Assembly (NCBI GenBank): GCA_007125175.1
Contig: SLDS01000221.1
Coordinates: 1 to 33,413, forward strand
Direction of reading: 5' to 3'
Length of the DNA: 33,413 bases
Source: Flavobacteriales bacterium
Lineage (GTDB): Bacteria > Bacteroidota > Bacteroidia > Flavobacteriales_D > Cryomorphaceae
Shown here: in pieces, positions 13,796 through 22,780 of the stretch
Position numbering within the stretch: position 1 is the first letter of the stretch
Layout: each line of letters begins with the position of its first letter
Made by a program: the position numbers and the translations under genes
The notes under the pieces: model-generated
Told to the model about the DNA's origin: nothing
What the model saw: the letters and a program-made list of their open reading frames with translations, nothing else
Databases searched by the model: none

Positions 13796-15201
13796 AATGC
13801 CTGTCTGAAATGAACAAATACAGCTTTTTGGCCCAAACCATTGAGAGAACCTTCCACACGCATCACCTTGTCGTAGTAGGTCACCACATCGAGGCCCAGG
13901 CCGATGCTGTAAAGGTATTCATTCACGAGGGAATTGTTCTCGACAAACTCGGGCCCGTACACATAGCCTGCATCGAAGAATAAATTTCCGTAAAGGGCGA
14001 TAAACGACTCGGCAAACTGCTCAGGTACAAAGGGCAAAGTGAATGTCTTGGGCTGGAGAATCTGGTATTTGAAATTGCTTTGCAGCAATGCAAAACGGCT
14101 TCCATCGATCACAAAAAATTCGTAGCCCCTCACGAAATCATTGTAGCCCAATGCATTGATTAAATAGTAGGGAGGCTCCGACCAATTTACTTTTCCCGTA
14201 AGGGCATAGGCCAGAAAAGTGCGATCACCGAGCTTGTGATAATGCCGGTAGCCAGCCTGAGTGGTGAGCAGATTCATGCCATTTGGATCCATGATACCCA
14301 GCCCGTCCTGCTGCACAAAGGCATAGAGCAAGAGCCCCTTGAGCGGATATCGCTTGTAGTCGCGGGTATCGTGATTCACATTGTAATTGAGCCGAAAAAA
14401 CTGCGCGGTATTGCCGGCCACGGGCAGGTAATCTTCATTGAGAATGGGGATGGTATCATTGACCGTAACGCTGTGAAAAGAAAGCGAAAAGCCATGCCTT
14501 GTGAAGATATTCTCGCGGTATACCAGCCCGACGCGGTACTCCATCCATCGGCGGGCTTTGTCTTCGGGATTGTTGTAAAACTGCCTCTGATTGCCCAGGG
14601 TGGTGTAGACCAGCTCATTGTTTTCGAAGTAGCCGGCAGCGACCTCTATGCCCAGGGTTTGCTTCTTATTGAGATTGGGGATGCTGTAGGAGGTGCTAAA
14701 GCGCCTCGTGTAGCCAAAGCGCGCCATGATGGAGAGGCGCTCATTGCGCCCGCGAAAATTGTCGTGATTGATGGATGCGCCATAATTGAGCCAGCGAAGC
14801 TCGCGGTTTTCCCACCAGGTATTGAAGTTGGTTTCTGCAATTTGCAAGATAGGGGCCGGATAGATATACCAGCGCTCCTGCACGGTAAGGAGCACGAGAA
14901 CGCGGTCATCACCTATGGGCAATGCCTCGAGGGTTACAAAATTGAAAAGCCTGAGGTTCATCAGATTGTTCTCTGATTGCTCCAGCTCATCCTTGAGGCG
15001 TATGCGGTAGATGCTGTCGCCGGGGGCAAAAGTCAACTCCCGCTCCAATATGCGCTGTACGGTGCGCTTATTGCCATCGTACACCACATCTTCCACCAGC
15101 ACCTTCCCGAGGGTATCGGCTTCGAGCTTATCCTTCTTTTGGGCGGAGAGACCGGAAGACAGAGCGAGCATGAGGCCCAGAAGGCACAGCATCCGAAGCA
15201 T
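13792..15201 (-). CDS. Omp85/BamA-like outer-membrane protein with one POTRA domain
   Basis: A 469-residue protein: a signal peptide (MLRMLCLLGLMLALSSGLSAQ), one POTRA repeat at about residues 35-110 (VLVEDVVYDGNKRTVQRILERELTF, NLMNLRLFNFVTLEA) and then a barrel of alternating strands up to the end (VEGSLNGLGQKAVFVHFRQAF). The barrel motif region NALGYNDFVRGYEFFVIDGSRF resembles the conserved RGY(D/E) signature of Omp85 proteins. It is shorter than BamA and has fewer POTRAs, closer to TamA-like or Bacteroidota-specific Omp85 proteins. It probably moves proteins or lipids to or through the outer membrane, but its substrate is unknown. It starts 2 bp after the CBS gene's stop and overlaps nadK by 4 bp. 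Confidence 0.88.
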   Translation of the reverse strand: MLRMLCLLGLMLALSSGLSAQKKDKLEADTLGKVLVEDVVYDGNKRTVQRILERELTFAPGDSIYRIRLKDELEQSENNLMNLRLFNFVTLEALPIGDDRVLVLLTVQERWYIYPAPILQIAETNFNTWWENRELRWLNYGASINHDNFRGRNERLSIMARFGYTRRFSTSYSIPNLNKKQTLGIEVAAGYFENNELVYTTLGNQRQFYNNPEDKARRWMEYRVGLVYRENIFTRHGFSLSFHSVTVNDTIPILNEDYLPVAGNTAQFFRLNYNVNHDTRDYKRYPLKGLLLYAFVQQDGLGIMDPNGMNLLTTQAGYRHYHKLGDRTFLAYALTGKVNWSEPPYYLINALGYNDFVRGYEFFVIDGSRFALLQSNFKYQILQPKTFTLPFVPEQFAESFIALYGNLFFDAGYVYGPEFVENNSLVNEYLYSIGLGLDVVTYYDKVMRVEGSLNGLGQKAVFVHFRQAF

Positions 15202-15203
15202 AC

Positions 15204-15866
15204 TCAGGTATTCAGGTAGCGCATGAGCTCATCGTAGCGGTCGCGGATTGTATCGTCCATGCCCGAGCGGTGAAAGGATGCACTGATGGTGTAATCGTAG
15301 CGATTGAAAGTCTGTATGATCCCGTCTACATTGAGCCGATTGATTTTCAAGGTGACTTCCATCTTTGTGGAATCGGGTGTGGAAGTGACATTGGCGCTGA
15401 GTACCCGCGCGTCATTGGCTTCCACTATTTGAGATATCTCGGCCATGCTGTAGTCCTTTTCATGAACCTCCAGCACGATGATAGCACCGGGATCCTTGAT
15501 GGCAGCCACCCGTGAGAGCTCTCTTACCAAGCAGTAGATGCTCACCACCCCCACGTACTTGCCGCCCGCATCGACGATGGGTATGGCGCTCAATTGAAAC
15601 TCGGCCGCTACATGCACCAGATCATACACGTGTTGATCCTGAATTACAGACACTTTCTGCAGGTAATCTGCCAGGCTCGAGAGGGGGGCTTCATGATCGT
15701 CGATCTCGTATACCACGGTGTCGCTGATCAATCCCAGCAGGCGGCCCTGGGCCACCACCGGCAGATGCTTCATCTTGTACTCATCGAGCAATTGCATGGC
15801 AAAGAGACCATTATCAGCCCCTTCCAAGGTGGGAATTTCATCGCTTATCAAGTCTCCTGCTCGCAT
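15204..15866 (-). CDS. CBS-domain protein with ACT-like C-terminus
   Basis: A 220-residue soluble protein. Residues ~1-60 and ~72-130 are a tandem CBS pair ([18 protein letters not shown] and [18 protein letters not shown] show the typical strand and glycine pattern), which in other proteins binds adenosine nucleotides such as AMP or ATP. Residues ~138-215 ([53 protein letters not shown]) resemble an ACT fold, a small-molecule sensing domain. This suggests a regulatory sensor, though no effector partner is fused. It is the first gene of the minus-strand envelope/nadK cluster. An AGGAG sequence lies a few bases before the ATG at 15866. It diverges from pdxJ. Confidence 0.88.
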   Translation of the reverse strand: MRAGDLISDEIPTLEGADNGLFAMQLLDEYKMKHLPVVAQGRLLGLISDTVVYEIDDHEAPLSSLADYLQKVSVIQDQHVYDLVHVAAEFQLSAIPIVDAGGKYVGVVSIYCLVRELSRVAAIKDPGAIIVLEVHEKDYSMAEISQIVEANDARVLSANVTSTPDSTKMEVTLKINRLNVDGIIQTFNRYDYTISASFHRSGMDDTIRDRYDELMRYLNT

Positions 15867-15908
15867 GTATACTCCTGCTTTGATTCTTTATTCAATAACC
15901 TTAAGCCT

Positions 15909-15916
15909 TACCTTTG
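15909..15916 (+). promoter_or_regulatory. -7 promoter box for pdxJ
   Basis: TACCTTTG, an exact TAnnTTTG match in the 84-bp divergent spacer between the CBS gene and pdxJ, 34 bp before the pdxJ start. A TTG lies 26 bp upstream, somewhat far for a -33 element. Confidence 0.5.
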
Positions 15917-15950
15917 CGCTGCACTTTCAGCGCAAGATATACAGAAATCA

Positions 15951-16664
15951 ATGACAAAGCTAAGCGTAAATGTCAACAAAATCGCTACCCTGCGCAATGC
16001 GCGCGGTGGCGAGCGCCCCAATCTGGAGCAAGTGGTGCGAGATTGCCAGGCTTTTGGAGCCCAAGGCATCACCATTCACCCCCGTCCGGATGAGCGCCAC
16101 ATCACCACCCGCGATGTATACAATCTCAAGAAGCTTATCACTACCGAATACAATATCGAAGGTTATCCCGACGAGCGCTACATAGGCCTTTGCCGCGACA
16201 CACGGCCCGAGCAGGCCACCCTCGTGCCCGATCCGCCCAATGTGCTCACCTCATCGGCCGGCTGGGACACCTTGAAGTACCGCGATATGCTGCGGGATGT
16301 GGTATCTGAATTGCAGGAGATGGGCTGCCGTGTGAGCATTTTTGTGGAGCCTGTACCCTCTGTGATTGAGGGAGCTGCACAGCTGGGTGCCGAGCGCATC
16401 GAGCTGTATACCGAGGCTTATGCCAGGGCTTTCGCCAAAAAAGAAGGCGATGCGGTAAAGCCTTATGCCGAAGCCGCCCGAATAGCGCTGGAATGCGGCC
16501 TGCAAGTAAATGCCGGTCATGATCTCGACCTTCACAATCTAAGGCATTTTCGCGAAAGCGTACCCGGTCTCGAAGAGGTATCCATAGGCCATGCACTCAT
16601 CTGCGACGCCCTCTACCTGGGCCTGGAAAACACAATCAAAATGTACCTAAAAGCCCTGCGATGA
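15951..16664 (+). CDS. pdxJ: Pyridoxine 5'-phosphate synthase
   Basis: PdxJ condenses 3-amino-2-oxopropyl phosphate with 1-deoxy-D-xylulose 5-phosphate to form pyridoxine 5'-phosphate, the last ring-forming step of DXP-dependent vitamin B6 synthesis, in the cytoplasm. The 237-residue protein has the TIM-barrel landmarks: [17 protein letters not shown] at the N-terminus, [12 protein letters not shown] (catalytic Glu/His region), [19 protein letters not shown], and [12 protein letters not shown] before [10 protein letters not shown]. Length is standard. The start is ATG 15951; the frame stays open far upstream, but that part lies antisense within the CBS gene and before the promoter box. Its stop overlaps the next gene's ATG by 4 bp. 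Confidence 0.97.
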   Translation: MTKLSVNVNKIATLRNARGGERPNLEQVVRDCQAFGAQGITIHPRPDERHITTRDVYNLKKLITTEYNIEGYPDERYIGLCRDTRPEQATLVPDPPNVLTSSAGWDTLKYRDMLRDVVSELQEMGCRVSIFVEPVPSVIEGAAQLGAERIELYTEAYARAFAKKEGDAVKPYAEAARIALECGLQVNAGHDLDLHNLRHFRESVPGLEEVSIGHALICDALYLGLENTIKMYLKALR

Positions 16665-17413
16665 ATCTTCACTACCACCATTTCGGCGTTGGAGAGCCCA
16701 TGGTTTTCCTCCATGGCCTGTTTGGCTCTGCCGATAATTGGCTCACCCTGGGCAAGCGACTCGCCGATCGCTATGCAGTCTATCTGGTCGATCAACGCAA
16801 CCACGGTCGCTCTCCCCACCGCGACGGCCACGACTACGACTCCCTCGCCAATGACCTCAAAGAATGGCTCGATAGCGAGAATCTCATCAAGGTGCGCCTG
16901 CTCGGGCATTCCATGGGGGGCAAGACCGCCATGCGCTTTGCCCAGCTCTACCCGGACTACCTGCAGCAGGTCATTGTGGTCGACATGGGCGTGAAGGCCT
17001 ATCCTCCGCATCATCAAGAAATCGTGAAGGGCTTGCAATCCCTCAAGCTCGATGAGATCAGCTCCCGAAGGGAGGCCGAAGAAGCTTTGGAAAACTACAT
17101 TCCTGACTTCGGTACGCGGCAGTTTTTACTGAAAAACCTGTACCGCACAGATAAAAAGGATTTTGCATGGCGCATGAACATCGAAGCACTGGAGAGGAAT
17201 ATGGATGCCATCCTCTCTGCATTGCCCAAAGAGCCCAGGGTCGATAGGCCCACCTTATTCGTGAGCGGCAGCAAGTCGGACTACATGAATCGAGAAGATA
17301 AAGATGAAATCAGCGAAATTTTCAATTCAGTAAGCTTCGTAGAACTACCTACAGGCCACTGGGTTCACGCTGAAGATCCCGATGGACTCGAAAAAATTCT
17401 GCGCGATCTGTAA
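16661..17413 (+). CDS. Alpha/beta hydrolase (YbfF-like esterase)
   Basis: A 250-residue alpha/beta-hydrolase with the oxyanion segment [13 protein letters not shown], the nucleophile elbow G-H-S84-M-G-G, an acid candidate in [10 protein letters not shown], and the catalytic histidine in the C-terminal [12 protein letters not shown]. The pattern [12 protein letters not shown] plus GHSMGG and GHWVHAE is that of the YbfF group of small cytoplasmic acyl-ester/thioester hydrolases. No signal peptide is present. The natural substrate is not predictable. The ATGA overlap with pdxJ points to cotranscription and coupled translation, though the link to vitamin B6 is not obvious. A strong terminator follows at 17479. 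Confidence 0.92.
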   Translation: MNLHYHHFGVGEPMVFLHGLFGSADNWLTLGKRLADRYAVYLVDQRNHGRSPHRDGHDYDSLANDLKEWLDSENLIKVRLLGHSMGGKTAMRFAQLYPDYLQQVIVVDMGVKAYPPHHQEIVKGLQSLKLDEISSRREAEEALENYIPDFGTRQFLLKNLYRTDKKDFAWRMNIEALERNMDAILSALPKEPRVDRPTLFVSGSKSDYMNREDKDEISEIFNSVSFVELPTGHWVHAEDPDGLEKILRDL

Positions 17414-17478
17414 CCGCAGCACGTCAGGCCCCGTAATAAGACCCGGATTTCATTAATAAGGTTTAATTGGTGATTAAG

Positions 17479-17510
17479 GAAAAGGGTTGGCAAATGTGCC
17501 AACCCTTTTC
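17479..17510 (+). terminator. Hairpin terminator after the pdxJ operon
   Basis: A perfect 14-bp stem (AAAAGGGTTGGCA with its complement, plus a G-C pair) around the 4-base loop AATG at 17493-17496, followed by TTTTCTATTTT. It lies 65 bp after the alpha/beta hydrolase stop. It could also act on transcripts coming from the convergent operon on the other strand. The rest of the gap, to 17672, holds nothing recognisable. Confidence 0.88.
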
Positions 17511-17672
17511 TATTTTGGGTAAATCTGTCTCGCGTCTAGCGCATGCCGCATTCACTCAGGCCGAGCGGCCTTGATAGGGCTTTGGTCACTCTGCATTTGC
17601 CGAGTACGAAGGAGCTCCTATCGACAAGCACAGCAAAAGCAGCGATATGCACTGCTCCCTGCTTTCTGGTTC

Positions 17673-19874
17673 TTAACGGGAAATGATCAACTTCTCAGAC
17701 TGCACACCCCAATCGCCCTGCAGGGTGAGGATATACACTCCCCTGGCCAGATTCTTGGTGTCAAGCGCCATTTCGTTCAGTCCTGCCGGAGCGTAAAATC
17801 GGTAATCCATCATGCGCTTGCCGCTGAGATCGTGAATCGAGATTTGCTGCTCACCAGCCGGGGCTGCAAAGTGCAGATTGAGTCTATCGCTCGCCGGATT
17901 GGGAAACATCTTGAACTCCTGCAGGCTGATCTCGTTCGTATTGACAGTGAGACCCTGATACCTTGCCAAATACTCTTGGTAGAACTGATTGGTGATATCG
18001 GCATCGTATATCACAAGGGTGTTCTCATCGTTTACATTGTTGGCAGAAGCCGACCAATTGTGCGATCCGGTAATGACGAGGGGATCGGAATTGAGATTGG
18101 CGCGGTCTACAATGGCGTACTTGTGGTGCAACTGCAGCTGTCCCATGTTGTGGTGCAGCACATTCACAAGGTTGTTGTTCAGAAAATCGAATTCTGAGCC
18201 TGTGGTATTCACATTGTTGATAATCCCTTCCACGGTGATGAAGAAGTCATTATTGAGATCCACCAAGGTATTTGCAATGCTGCTCATGGTAAATGCCAGC
18301 ATGGCAAATTCGACCGAGGCATTGGCTGTCTCGAGGGCTTCGATTATGCCGCCGGTAGTTCCATCAGAAGGCGAAAAATACAGCTTCACATCCTTGCCAC
18401 CGATGATGAAATCTTTTGGGGTATTGTTGGTCTTCATGGCACCGAAACGGGCATTGTCCACATCGGGTTGAGGCCCAATGCTTCCCCACATCTCATTGAA
18501 TTCAATGTGATAGGCTCTGGCCAGCGCACGATCCTGAATGATCACCATATTATTGAAATCCTGGAAGAGATTGTTGTTGGTGAAATTGGTGCTTCCGGTC
18601 AGCACGTAGCTATTGTCATTGGACTCGTGATCGATCACGATAAACTTATTGTGCATTCCCGAGCCCTGCCCATCCTGGCGAATGAGCCTGGGAATACTGG
18701 TGCTCAAATTATTCAATGCAATATTGGCCGTTTGACTGGTGGAGATATAACGCACCTGAACCCCATTGGACTCGGCCACATTAAGGGCATTTACGATCAC
18801 ATTGTCATTGATATTGTATGCAGCCATGTCGATGCTAGTCTCGGCCATGCCAATGATTTCAAGCACCTTGTCGCGCAGGTTGCTTTGTACGGCGAGGTTG
18901 TCCTCGGGCTCAGCTACCTCATGGGCCACAGTACCATTAAAAAACACCTCGATGGTACCGGAGCTTTGCGATACGGTAGCTGCCGCAAAAATGCTGCTGT
19001 AGGCGGTATCACTGTCCAAAACAGAAAACACCCTGGTGTAATACACCTCTCCGGGCTCGAGATTGCTCAGGGTAAGGCTGTGCTGTGTGCTAGGAGCCAT
19101 GGTGCCATCCTGATTGTCTGTAATTCCAATAGCATCGAGATTGCTCGTATAAAAACACTCTGTGGTGGCTGCCTGATCGGTCACCCAGGTGAGGGTGAAT
19201 CCATTCTCAGTGAGATCCTCAATGCCAATCGCAGAAATGATATTGATGGGATTGGGGCTGCTGAGGTCATCGGCATCTCTAGGCAGGATTTGGTAACCAC
19301 CTTGACCTGTGAAGCTAAACTGTGATGAGATGGCCACAATGTCCACTGGGCTTACCGGAATCAAATCGCCTACAAGAGGGTGATCGGCCCGGATGTAAGC
19401 TGTGCCTTGTTGCCCCACACTCGTGAGGGGATATGTGGTATTGCCCACAAAATCATTGCCTCCATCTGCGAAAACGCATGAGCTCACAGATACCAGCATG
19501 GACTCGGTATCTTCGCTGATATCGCCCAAACTCACTGGGGTAGGCTGGATTTGCACCACAGCAGGGCCGTGGTTTACAAGATTGGTAACCGGAGAAAGCT
19601 CAAGAAGCCCGTTGAACTCAAAGAGCTCACCTGTTACGGTGATGGAATCATGCCTCAGAACATCCGTGACAGATGGACCGAAGGCAGATAGCGCTCCGGT
19701 ATGGTCTTGCAGATAGCGGATATTGCCCAGTTCCTGTCCATTGGTCACTGTGCCGCTAATCGTTACGACGGTGCCTAGAGGAAGTTGACGCGCATCGGCG
19801 ATATCGATGACCTGGGCCAGCAATCCTTGGGCGAAAAAGAATATCGCCGCAGCGAAGAGGGTAAAACTTTTCAT
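17673..19874 (-). CDS. T9SS-secreted phospholipase D-like protein with FN3 domain
   Basis: A 733-residue exported protein. After a signal peptide (SFTLFAAAIFFFAQGLLAQ) comes an OB-fold/DUF5689-like domain (ADARQLPLGTVVTISGTVTN, to about residue 205), a fibronectin type III domain (~210-305; FTLTWVTDQAATTECF), then a two-lobed PLD domain. Both HKD motifs are complete: H408-N-K410 with D415, followed by GSTNFT, and H583-H-K585 with D590, followed by GSHNWS. This paired arrangement is typical of PLD-family phosphodiesterases, including bacterial nucleases. The last ~75 residues (FKMFPNPASDRLNLHF, ISIHDLSGKRMMDY, KNLARGVYILTL) are a type A T9SS sorting domain, so the protein is secreted or surface-attached. 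It is the last gene of an operon behind a TonB receptor, 10 bp downstream of it. The substrate (nucleic acid or phospholipid) is not determined by the sequence. Confidence 0.93.
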   Translation of the reverse strand: MKSFTLFAAAIFFFAQGLLAQVIDIADARQLPLGTVVTISGTVTNGQELGNIRYLQDHTGALSAFGPSVTDVLRHDSITVTGELFEFNGLLELSPVTNLVNHGPAVVQIQPTPVSLGDISEDTESMLVSVSSCVFADGGNDFVGNTTYPLTSVGQQGTAYIRADHPLVGDLIPVSPVDIVAISSQFSFTGQGGYQILPRDADDLSSPNPINIISAIGIEDLTENGFTLTWVTDQAATTECFYTSNLDAIGITDNQDGTMAPSTQHSLTLSNLEPGEVYYTRVFSVLDSDTAYSSIFAAATVSQSSGTIEVFFNGTVAHEVAEPEDNLAVQSNLRDKVLEIIGMAETSIDMAAYNINDNVIVNALNVAESNGVQVRYISTSQTANIALNNLSTSIPRLIRQDGQGSGMHNKFIVIDHESNDNSYVLTGSTNFTNNNLFQDFNNMVIIQDRALARAYHIEFNEMWGSIGPQPDVDNARFGAMKTNNTPKDFIIGGKDVKLYFSPSDGTTGGIIEALETANASVEFAMLAFTMSSIANTLVDLNNDFFITVEGIINNVNTTGSEFDFLNNNLVNVLHHNMGQLQLHHKYAIVDRANLNSDPLVITGSHNWSASANNVNDENTLVIYDADITNQFYQEYLARYQGLTVNTNEISLQEFKMFPNPASDRLNLHFAAPAGEQQISIHDLSGKRMMDYRFYAPAGLNEMALDTKNLARGVYILTLQGDWGVQSEKLIISR

Positions 19875-19884
19875 TTACTTGGGT

Positions 19885-22761
19885 TTAGATTTCGATGGTG
19901 ATGTTGAAGTTGAAGCGGCGTCCTAAGCCGGGGAAGATACCCGCAGAAGCCGCGTCGAAATTTTGCGAATTGGTGTAACGCGTGAAGGTGTCATTGTTTT
20001 GCGCATCGGAGATGAAAAATACATCAAATAAATTGAAACAACTCGCTCCGAGGCGAAGTGTTGACTTTTCAAAACGGAAGCGGTAGCTCGCGTGGAGCTC
20101 CACCAGTGTATAATCCGGTATGCGCCAAGACTGACGCCCCGCATTGATACCAGTAACAGATTCGGGTTGAAATTGGCTGTAATTTTCGGCGAAGTGCAGT
20201 ACCCGGGTGCGGATGAAAGAATCCTTATTTGGCTTTACCTCGATCGCACCGCCGATTTGGGTTTGTGCGGCATCGCCTACACGTACACCCCGGGGGTCGA
20301 TGACAAACTCGAGGGGATTGCCATCTCCATCCTCAATCACAAGGTTGCCTTGAACGTAATTGGCCCGCTCTTCACTCTCCCAAGTCCAAACTCCAAAGCT
20401 GAACAAGCCATCAATTTTCAGCCAGGGGGTGAGTTTGATGGCCCCTTCAAATTCCACTCCCCGGTGCAGGGCATCTATGCTGCGCACAAAGGCAAAGGTG
20501 TCCTCGGCGGGATCCCCATTGGCACCGTTGACGGGGTAGTTCACAGGAACCAAGCGCGAAACGGGTCGATTGCCCCAGTAAGTGTAATAGGCATTCACAT
20601 TTGCTGAAAACATCTTGGATCCGTACTGATAGCCGAGTTCTACAGCCCGAATATTTTCATTAAAGAATTCATTGAAGGGGTCGAAATTCCGATCGATCAC
20701 ATTGGCGAAGATCGGCGCGATGGACATGTAGCCCACATTGGCAAACACATTCATGCGATCGGTGATCTCATAATTGCCCCCCAACTTGGCGGTGTAGCCA
20801 TCCACCCAAATCCATTCGGTCTGATAGGTACGCAAACCTGGCGAGTTGCGGGTAAAAACCTCATCCCCCACCTGAACCGTGTCTCGATAGCCCACCTCTA
20901 TGCGGGTAGAATCATTGACATCCAGAATGCGTCTGCGGTAATAATCTCTCCCCATAAAGCCTGTGCGAGCAGCCGTGAGATTGGCGGTAAGCGTAAGCGG
21001 GCCCTCATTGTATTCCGCTTGCACAAAGGCGCCTCCCCAGGCCACATGGGCCTCCTGATCCCTGAACAGGCGATCTCCTTCCCGCTTCACTTGGTTGCGG
21101 GGAGCATTCTCATCGGAATTATCGACATAATAATCTCCGCCCACAAATTGGTGTATCACACTGTACTGAAAACCTTTGTAATAACGAAAATCGACTCCGG
21201 CCGAGAGCATAAGATTTTCCGAAAAGGTGTAATTGGCCTGGCTGAGCACTCCAGTCCAAAAGTGATCATTCCGAGCAGCACGGATGTATTCTCCCGTTCG
21301 AATGTCGGTGGGATGGTGGGTCGTGTCTACGTTGAGATAATCAAATGCCGGACGAAAATCGTTGGTGATGTTGGCGTCGTGGTATTCCTGAAAATCGATG
21401 AGTCCGGCATCCGTTTGAGAAATACCCGAGCGGCTGCGCAGCTGGGTGCCTCCTCCCCTTCCCGTGGATACATAGGCGGAGGTAGCCAGGGACAAATTAT
21501 TGTCAATCTGCCAAAAATCCCGCAGTGTAATTTGCGGCTTATGGTAGAAATTTTGCCGCTCGTATACGTTTTGCAATTCTCCCCGACGGGTAATTTCATA
21601 TTCATCAGGAGTCGAAACAAAAGGTGGTGGAAGGGGATTGTTCACCACCCCACGCAGGCCGTAATTTTCGAATTGGCCCCAATGCTGGTTGTAATAGCGT
21701 CCTCGGTCGGGAATGCCTTGTATCACCTCATCGGGAACGCCCAGCCTGCGTGCATAGTCGTGGTCAAACTCGGCGATCTCCCCTTTGAAAGTGCGCATGC
21801 CGTGCCTTTGCGGGGCACCGAAACCTGTGAGGCTGATGCGGTGGTTCTTGGTGATCTTCTCCACCTTCAGGTAGTAGAACAAGCCTTCCGTAAAAGTTGC
21901 ATCCACGAGGCCATCCCCTTTCTTGTAGGAGCCGCTGATGGTAAAGCCCCAGCCATTGTCGAGCTTCCCCGAATTGTGCATGAAAGTGCTCCTGGTGAAA
22001 TTGCCGCTTCCAAACTCCTGTCGAAAGCGCGTGGATTGTTTGTCGTCGATTCCTCGGGTGAGGATGTTAAGCGTGCCGCCGATGGCCGGGAGGGCCAGTT
22101 TGGAAGCGCCCAGGCCCCTCTGCACTTGTATGTTTCCCGTGACGAGGTCGAGGCCAAACCAATTGCTCCAGAATACCCGTCTGTTTTGCATGTCATTGAC
22201 GGGTATCCCATCGATCATCACGGCGATATTTCTCTGATCGAAGCCGCGAATATTGATGCGTGCATCGCCATCACCACCACCTTGCTGGGTGGCGTATACA
22301 CCCGGCGTGTGGTTGAGTATCATGGGAATGTCCTGAGAGCCCAGCTCCTCCTCGATTTGCTTGGGCGAAACGGTAGAGAAGGCTACAGGAGTCTTCCGCT
22401 CCTTTGCAATATCGGCTATGATAGCCACCTCGCGCAGCGTAACTGAGGCGAGGCGAATGATGAGCTCTGTTGGTGCCCCTAGCATTGCATTCACCTCAAT
22501 CTGCTTGGATTCAAAACCGACGTATGAGGCGCTTATGGTATAAGTCCCCACCGGCAGCCTAAACTCAAAATTGCCATTGTAATCGGTGACAACACCTTTG
22601 CCGGGAGCATAGGTAAGATTGGCTCCGGGAAGCGGCTCTGCGGTGATATCATCCTGTACGCGGCCTTTAATGATGGCCATAGGCTCTTGTTCACTCTGAG
22701 CCAGTAGAGATGATACCTCTCCAAGGAGGAGAAGTATCATCAGGAAATATCGTGCTTGCAA
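19885..22761 (-). CDS. TonB-dependent outer-membrane receptor with carboxypeptidase-regulatory domain
   Basis: About 958 residues: a signal peptide (MILLLLGEVSSLLAQ core), a CarboxypepD_reg-like Ig-fold domain (~30-115; IKGRVQDDITAEPLPGANLTY, GTYTISASYVGFES), a plug (~120-240; QDIPMILNHTPGVYATQQGG, INIRGFDQRNIAVMIDGIPVND, LALPAIGGTLNILTRG) and a 22-stranded barrel ending GLGRRFNFNITIEI. Energised by TonB-ExbBD, it would import a ligand into the periplasm. The barrel carries TonB-receptor C-terminal features (YRFRFEKSTLRLGASCFNLFDVFF). No SusD partner follows, so it is not a standard glycan-uptake pair. The start is TTG 22761 or ATG 22740; both leave a signal peptide. It sits between two secreted T9SS proteins on the same strand (20 bp and 10 bp gaps), which suggests uptake of what they release. 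Confidence 0.93.
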   Translation of the reverse strand: MQARYFLMILLLLGEVSSLLAQSEQEPMAIIKGRVQDDITAEPLPGANLTYAPGKGVVTDYNGNFEFRLPVGTYTISASYVGFESKQIEVNAMLGAPTELIIRLASVTLREVAIIADIAKERKTPVAFSTVSPKQIEEELGSQDIPMILNHTPGVYATQQGGGDGDARINIRGFDQRNIAVMIDGIPVNDMQNRRVFWSNWFGLDLVTGNIQVQRGLGASKLALPAIGGTLNILTRGIDDKQSTRFRQEFGSGNFTRSTFMHNSGKLDNGWGFTISGSYKKGDGLVDATFTEGLFYYLKVEKITKNHRISLTGFGAPQRHGMRTFKGEIAEFDHDYARRLGVPDEVIQGIPDRGRYYNQHWGQFENYGLRGVVNNPLPPPFVSTPDEYEITRRGELQNVYERQNFYHKPQITLRDFWQIDNNLSLATSAYVSTGRGGGTQLRSRSGISQTDAGLIDFQEYHDANITNDFRPAFDYLNVDTTHHPTDIRTGEYIRAARNDHFWTGVLSQANYTFSENLMLSAGVDFRYYKGFQYSVIHQFVGGDYYVDNSDENAPRNQVKREGDRLFRDQEAHVAWGGAFVQAEYNEGPLTLTANLTAARTGFMGRDYYRRRILDVNDSTRIEVGYRDTVQVGDEVFTRNSPGLRTYQTEWIWVDGYTAKLGGNYEITDRMNVFANVGYMSIAPIFANVIDRNFDPFNEFFNENIRAVELGYQYGSKMFSANVNAYYTYWGNRPVSRLVPVNYPVNGANGDPAEDTFAFVRSIDALHRGVEFEGAIKLTPWLKIDGLFSFGVWTWESEERANYVQGNLVIEDGDGNPLEFVIDPRGVRVGDAAQTQIGGAIEVKPNKDSFIRTRVLHFAENYSQFQPESVTGINAGRQSWRIPDYTLVELHASYRFRFEKSTLRLGASCFNLFDVFFISDAQNNDTFTRYTNSQNFDAASAGIFPGLGRRFNFNITIEI

Positions 22762-22780
22762 GGGAAGCGGATTTTAGGTC

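Noticed and set aside
21019-22446. A 475-residue plus-strand open frame
   Set aside because: It is antisense to the TonB receptor, whose frame carries the recognisable plug and barrel motifs; no motif is seen in the antisense frame.
19885-22761. Polysaccharide utilisation locus
   Set aside because: No SusD-like lipoprotein, glycoside hydrolase or sugar-sensing regulator lies near the TonB receptor.
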